This document shows, in pieces, positions 59,089 through 64,000 of a DNA stretch of 64,000 nucleotides. The DNA is taken from NCBI GenBank assembly GCA_018873245.2, contig JAEMBT020000008.1, positions 3,830,001 through 3,894,000 on the forward strand. The letters are read 5' to 3'. The DNA is from Archegozetes longisetosus. Taxonomy: Eukaryota; Arthropoda; Arachnida; Sarcoptiformes; Trhypochthoniidae. The translations under genes and the position numbers were made by a program. Numbering within the stretch: the first letter of the stretch is position 1; each line of letters starts with the position of its first letter. The notes under the pieces were generated by a model, which saw only the letters and a program-made list of their open reading frames with translations, had not been told where the DNA came from and did not search any database.

Positions 59089-61152
59089 TTAGGGTGGTGG
59101 ATCAAAGTCAGTAGCTGTAATCTGAAGAGCTTTGGTAATTGATTTAATTGATAAGAGTTGATTGAGTGTTCGGACCTGAAGACTATTACGAAGTTTTGTA
59201 CGATTGTTGGTGACCTGACTGAATATTCTTTCGACAGCTGCGGTTGAATGTGGTAATGTTAAAAGATTCTTCATGAATGAAGACAAATGACCAAATCGCA
59301 GAGTTGCATCAGCTTCAGTCAATTCTGATAAATGACACCAAAATTGGTCGATCGGAAGTGTATTTAAATGGCGGAGGTCGTGTGAAAAGGCAACAAGATT
59401 CCATTCTTGTTCAATAGCATCTTCAGATATTGCTCCACTGCTAAGCTTTGGAAGATGTTTGAAGCGACGAAAGAGATGGATCAGGCTTGATGACCGTGGA
59501 GGAGCAGTTGAAATTGCCAACGCGATCTTCGGGTTTAGATTCTTCAACTCGTTTAGGAATAGATCGCCAACTGAACAGCGAGCCTGGGTCTGCTTCGCGG
59601 CCTCGATGTAAAATTCGCGTATGAATTGGCGGAATGTTAAGCGAGCTTCATTGTCTCGTAAGTTGTCCAGAAGTTCGAGTGAACTGTGTGGAACGAAGAT
59701 ATCGCTAAGTGGCTTATTTGCAGAACGATTCGCTGGATCAATAAGATAAATTTTATCTGAATGTGCTGTAATGTATTCTTCGGTTAAGAAATAGCTGGCA
59801 AACATCAAAAACATAGAATCAATTCTAGATTGCAGCTCAGGAAGAAGTATGGCATCGGACTGGAAAAAGACATTAAGACGCTCAAAGTGTGGAAGTATAG
59901 CCGATAAGAAAGATAGGTAAAGTTTGATGTCAGCGTATCCGAAGTAATTCTTAAGCCGATCAACTGTCTTCTCACGCTCTTCTTCATCTCTATCGATGGT
60001 TCTAAATGGAATGGATTCAAAATAAGTCTGGAGAGCTGGGAACTGGCGGAGAACTCTCTCGACGGCCGGTAAGTAAGACAACCAACGGGTCTTTGCAACT
60101 CTAAGGATTCGATGCTCCGGAAGTCCGTGCTCAAATTGTCGGTCAGCAAATTCGATACGACGCTTCGAAGAATGGCTAAAATAAGTATTCAGGTCCCTTA
60201 AAAAGTCTTCAGGTGTGGATGGCAGCTTTTTGCAAGAATAAGAAGCACATAGATGGGCCGTATGGCAGATGCACTTCATAAAAAGATGCCCAGGATTCTT
60301 GAAGCGAATCGAGATTGAACTGAAGAATGCTGGCTACTCATCACATTTGCACCATCCGACGCCAGGCCAGTTATGTTTTCAAGTGGAATGTTGTCAGCTT
60401 CCAGTTTGTTGAAGATAGTTTCCGCGATTGAATTGGCATCTTCGCTGGTTAGCTCAATTAAGGCATAAAAGATAGTGGCCAATCTACCTTTAAATATGGT
60501 GCGCACCACTAGACATACCGACTTGACGGACGCTATATCGGTACTCTCGTCCACAAGAATAAAAAATTTATTTAAACGCAGGTGTTCGCGAATTATGGCC
60601 TGAAAATGTGGTGCGATAGCATTACAAATAATGGCGCGCACTTTGGTTGCTTTCATCTTCAGACCTGATGCCACAATCGAGTCACCAAAAATCTTGGCCA
60701 AAAGTGGACCAAGTTTACCAATGGTAAGAAAAGAAGTGTTAGTCTCGACACAAAACATTGCCAACCTCAATTCTGCGACTCGAGCTTTAAGCCAATGGTC
60801 ATCACCGCCGCCGTGACCACGCGATACATCAGCATACTTTGCGGCCAATTGCTGATGATAATCACTCTTAAAAGGCTTTTTTGGCAGCTGCATAACAATG
60901 ATTGCATATTTTGCATCTCATTTTTGTCTCGTGCTCCGGAACTCGCTCAACAAAAGTCATCGAAATAGGATCCGACATCCACCGAACTAAAAATTTTGAT
61001 GGTGGTCGGACCTTTCTAACTTTGGCTGGTGTCAGTCCTTCATCAGAAAAACTATTATCACTACAATTGTTATTGCTACTGTTGTTGCTACTCTGTGACA
61101 TTTTTATTAATAAATAATTGAAAAAATAAATGTTTGATTCGTATTCAAACAT
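59089..61152 (-). pseudogene. hAT-superfamily (BED-finger) transposase with two frameshifts
   Basis: Three consecutive minus-strand frames join end to end. Frame 1, 61152-60868, has an acidic/Ser-rich start and CKICNHC of a BED finger. Frame 2, 60893-60276, has HQQLAAKYADVSRGH, FFILVDESTDIASVKSVC with the first Asp, and GLASDGANVM with the second. Frame 3, 60279-59089, has MKCICHTAHLCAS, TRWLSYLPAVERVL and the hAT dimerisation region LPHSTAAVERIFSQV with TKLRNSLQVRTLNQLL. The breaks fall in an A6 run near 60877 and a T5 run near 60284; each needs one base. About 680 codons in total is a normal hAT length. A GCGAGGAAA-rich stretch at 61330-61425 may be the 5' subterminal region. TIRs and TSD not resolved. 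Confidence 0.88.
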
Positions 61153-61200
61153 TATTTTTAAAAGTTTAATTGGATTTAAATCAGATTAAAAAAGTTCATC

Positions 61201-61265
61201 AAGTGGGATTCGAACCCGAAACCTTGGGTGCTATGTTCATTATGCTTAAGTTGCTACGCATAGAG
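61201..61265 (-). other. tRNA-like segment upstream of the hAT ORF
   Basis: On the minus strand GGGTTCGAATCCC is a perfect B-box/T-loop. An A-box about 40 bases before it (GTAGCAACTTAAG) is weak, and acceptor pairing with CTTGATG is lacking. It is probably a tRNA pseudogene or SINE head rather than a functional tRNA. Confidence 0.35.
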
Positions 61266-61429
61266 CTTAGTGCAAATTGTGTGCATTATTTCCTATCAAA
61301 TGATTTTTTGTAAAGTTTAATTTTCGTGTGCGAGGGAAAAAGCGAGGATTTTTCGAGGGAAAGCAAGAAATCCCTCTGTTTTCCTTGCATTGCGAGGAAA
61401 AGCGAGGAAAATCCTCGCTTTCTGAGAGC

Positions 61430-63207
61430 CTTGGTTTTGACGCTTAAAATAGAATTTTCCAGCTCACTTCAATGAAAAGTATTTTTTTAACTTTTAGATT
61501 TTTTCAAGTATTTATATGATACTCCTTTCATATCATTACGAAAATTCCATAAACAATATACTGGGAGATGCTTTATATAAATACACTATTATCAATTTGA
61601 TATTCCTATTTACCTATAAAAGGATAAAACTAGTAAAGCTTATGCTGGATACCCTGTATATATCATAGAGTAAGAGAATAGAGGATTTATTCAATGGGAA
61701 AAAAGAGAACCAAATTTCGAGCCTCTGTAGCCTTCTAATGTTCAATTATTCATTTAAAACACATGCGCGCAAAACACAAGTCATAAAAGTTTTACAAAAA
61801 AAGTGACGAATTCAATAAATTATACAAAAAGTTGGTTCTGTCTGGGATAGAATAGGGTCTCCTTTTACCTACTAACCATTCTCACTGCTGCTTAACTTTT
61901 TGAACCTTATATGAAACGATGTCGTTTGCGTGTTAAATAATTGTTAGCAAACTTGCTCATAAAAAGTATAGTTTAGGATATAAAAATTGGCAAAAGTTTT
62001 GCTCACATTTAAACTTAAATTAAATCTTAGCCATAGTATTCAGTTGGTCGCTGATAATGATTTAATTAAAAAATAATCAATTACAATATATTTGAATTTG
62101 AAAATTTTAATTCAAAAATTTAGAGCTTGGCGCTAGCTTTAATGTTAACTAATAATAAACAATTATAGTCAGAAATCAGACTTGAAACTTTTTATATTAG
62201 CTTTTTTGAATAAATCAACACATTAATTTATTCAGTTTGACACTATGAAAAATTCGAGATATTTAAAAAAAATGATTAAAACTTGGTGAAAGTATATGGA
62301 GAACGCCTGAAAACTTTGAGCTTAAAAAATTTTGAATTGATATGTTATAGAGCTAGCTCTAAACGTGATATAAAACCTAAAATTTTCGTTTAGATAGTTT
62401 TTATTATGACTAATTTGATATAAAATATCACATTAGATTAATTAAAATACGAATGGAAGATAATGGTATTGATTTTTTAAAGATTCAATGTGGAGTCTTT
62501 TATTGATATGATGATAGCGAGTTCATTTTTTACTGTGGCTAATGAAGCGGTGAAAAATTCTTATAATAAGCGTTTAATACAAGGATAAAGGCTATCGTTC
62601 GGTAATAATTAAACCCAAATATATGTATCTATTAAATTCTCATGTATAAAAACCTTTCTGCCAAATTTTGTGTCGTAAACCATATGTCTGTAACTAAGTC
62701 AAGCATAAATTATCCCACTAATGTTCATGGAAAATTATTCTAATGTTTATTAATATATATTAGTTTTCAAAAATTTTAAATACTAGTTATGTGAAACTTT
62801 CTATAATTTATGTTTAGATTTATCTTTAGAAATATTATAAATTTCTATATTTTTAAATTTAACATGAAATAAAATGAAAATACAGCATAATAATAAAATA
62901 ATGTTTTGAGAAAGATTTTTCCTATGGCATTGTGGAATGAAATTGAAATCAATATTTTTGTGAATAATGTCCATTAGACAATTTTTCAAATATGGTTGAA
63001 AAATACATATGATAGGAAAATACTGGTTTTGAAAAGTTCGCAACTTTTTAATACTCTCTACTGCTTCCATAATTCATAATTAGATGTCGCCTCAGTTTTT
63101 TGGTTTCACTATTTAGCATAGGCTTGAAGCATCTATTATATATAATCTTTGGTATATATAAATAGGAGTCGTCCTATTTTACCACGACTGCTATAATCAT
63201 ACCCAAG
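61430..63207. other. AT-rich spacer before eIF6
   Basis: Nothing is recognised. The frames at 62801-63070 (-) and elsewhere are low-complexity and uninformative. Confidence 0.35.
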
Positions 63208-63582
63208 AGCGACTTCAGATAGAATTTTTATCGATTCATAGGAACAATGGATATAATTAAATTAGTTTATCAAACAAATGTTTATTTATTCGAAACTAAA
63301 CTGACTCAACTAAAAGTTTCTGAATTGACACTTTCTCAAATTTTTACCACAAAAATTTTGGACTCAAACTGATTCGATTAAGTGTTCCTGTCTCATGTCC
63401 CATACAAGTATTCAATAGAAATAAACTTCTATCTTGAAAAAATATTTCATTGATCTATATTTCACTTAAATTGAATGCGAGTCAAATTAAAAATATTTGT
63501 TTAATGAACTTAGAAAATAGTTTAACGGTAACACAAGGATTTCCACTGATGTAATTGAAAAACAATTTCGATCTAAAGGATT

Positions 63583-63851
63583 CTAAGTCATGCTTTCAAT
63601 CAGCGATTGTCTCATTGATGTTTGAATAGCATTCGGACCGACAGCTTCATTCAGTTTGAATATATTTTCGACCACAGATATTTCTGTAGAAGTAGTATCA
63701 AAACCACAAAAAGCAGACCAATCGTTGACAACCATTCCAGCGCCAATGACTTCACTGCCTCGATTCACAGTTCCAGCAATTAAAGGAATTTGTAAAAGTG
63801 ACGACAATTCGTTTTGTGCCTCAACATTAATACGAGGATGTAATAAACCAC
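63583..63851 (-). CDS. eIF6: eIF6 (translation initiation factor 6), last exon
   Basis: The exon begins after TATTTCAG at 63852 (phase 1) and ends at the stop 63585-63583. It codes 88 residues: [20 protein letters not shown], then [40 protein letters not shown], and a tail [14 protein letters not shown]. These are strongly conserved in eIF6, the pentein-fold factor that binds the 60S subunit, prevents premature 40S joining and acts in nucleolar 60S maturation. Earlier exons lie beyond the right edge. The intron starting at 63852 holds a family C MITE. The 3' flank 63208-63582 is duplicated at 29649-30410. Confidence 0.93.
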
Positions 63852-63894
63852 CTGAAATACAGTCAAATAATTATTAACGAAATCTTTACACTTA

Positions 63895-64000
63895 AAACTT
63901 AACAATACTCGGTAACAACAAAAGGTCGTTGCTGTCAACCTGTTTGTGATGCACATCATTTCATTGGCAAAATTTGATTTTAGATTTGCTTTGATCACTA
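63895..64000. mobile_element. Palindromic MITE, family C, cut by the window end
   Basis: AACTTAACAATACTCGGTAACAAC matches the ends of the other copies, and CTGTCAACCTGTTTGTGATG matches the 25786 copy. It lies in an eIF6 intron. Confidence 0.5.

Noticed and set aside
61201-61265. Possible functional tRNA gene
   Set aside because: The T-loop is perfect, but acceptor and D-arm pairings are absent, so it is listed only as tRNA-like.

Overview
This is an AT-rich window of nuclear DNA from a eukaryote, most likely an arthropod. The evidence is spliced genes with GT-AG introns, AATAAA signals, scattered CCTAA/TTAGG-like patches (the arthropod telomere motif), a tRNA-derived SINE and several animal DNA-transposon superfamilies (Merlin, hAT, Tc1/mariner). 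The mix of Merlin elements, an eIF2-alpha-kinase-like gene and a DDE relic of a type I associate with mites makes an acariform mite my best guess. That taxon is inference only.

The left part (1-30 kb) is gene-bearing. Two paralogous SLC16/monocarboxylate-transporter-like genes lie on the plus strand. Copy A (3-3502) lacks its 5' end at the window edge; copy B (14526-25512) is complete, with a first intron of about 6.8 kb. All visible introns sit at matching positions and phases, so they arose by tandem duplication. Between them lie an RRM plus three-CCHC-knuckle RNA-binding gene (7035-7949, +) and a small four-exon gene on the minus strand (9098-9898) for a predicted single-pass membrane protein with an N-glycosylated ectodomain and two PPxY motifs. 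A compact Merlin transposon (4565-5999, 8-bp target duplication) sits behind gene A. Small palindromic MITEs are scattered in introns and spacers.

The right part (30.5-63 kb) is a transposon graveyard: foldback elements, Merlin MITEs, hAT, Tc1 and mariner relics, and a DDE pseudogene, with a kinase gene lacking its N-lobe (39668-40668) among them. Its centrepiece is 41010-48973. This block of almost 8 kb is flanked by the perfect 8-bp duplication TAGTGGAT and by matching terminal inverted repeats. It holds a Merlin transposase ORF near its right end. The rest consists of repeated, mostly palindromic modules carrying outward-facing TATATAAG boxes, with a SINE and a 1.2-kb foldback element nested inside, each with its own target-site duplication. 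I read it as one giant, chimeric Merlin element.

The window ends with the last exon of eIF6 (63583-63851, -). A truncated copy of that exon tail and its 3' flank lies 33 kb away at 29649-30490, at the left border of the transposon-rich block. Several transposase ORFs are broken by single-base shifts, mostly inside homopolymer runs, while the host genes read cleanly.
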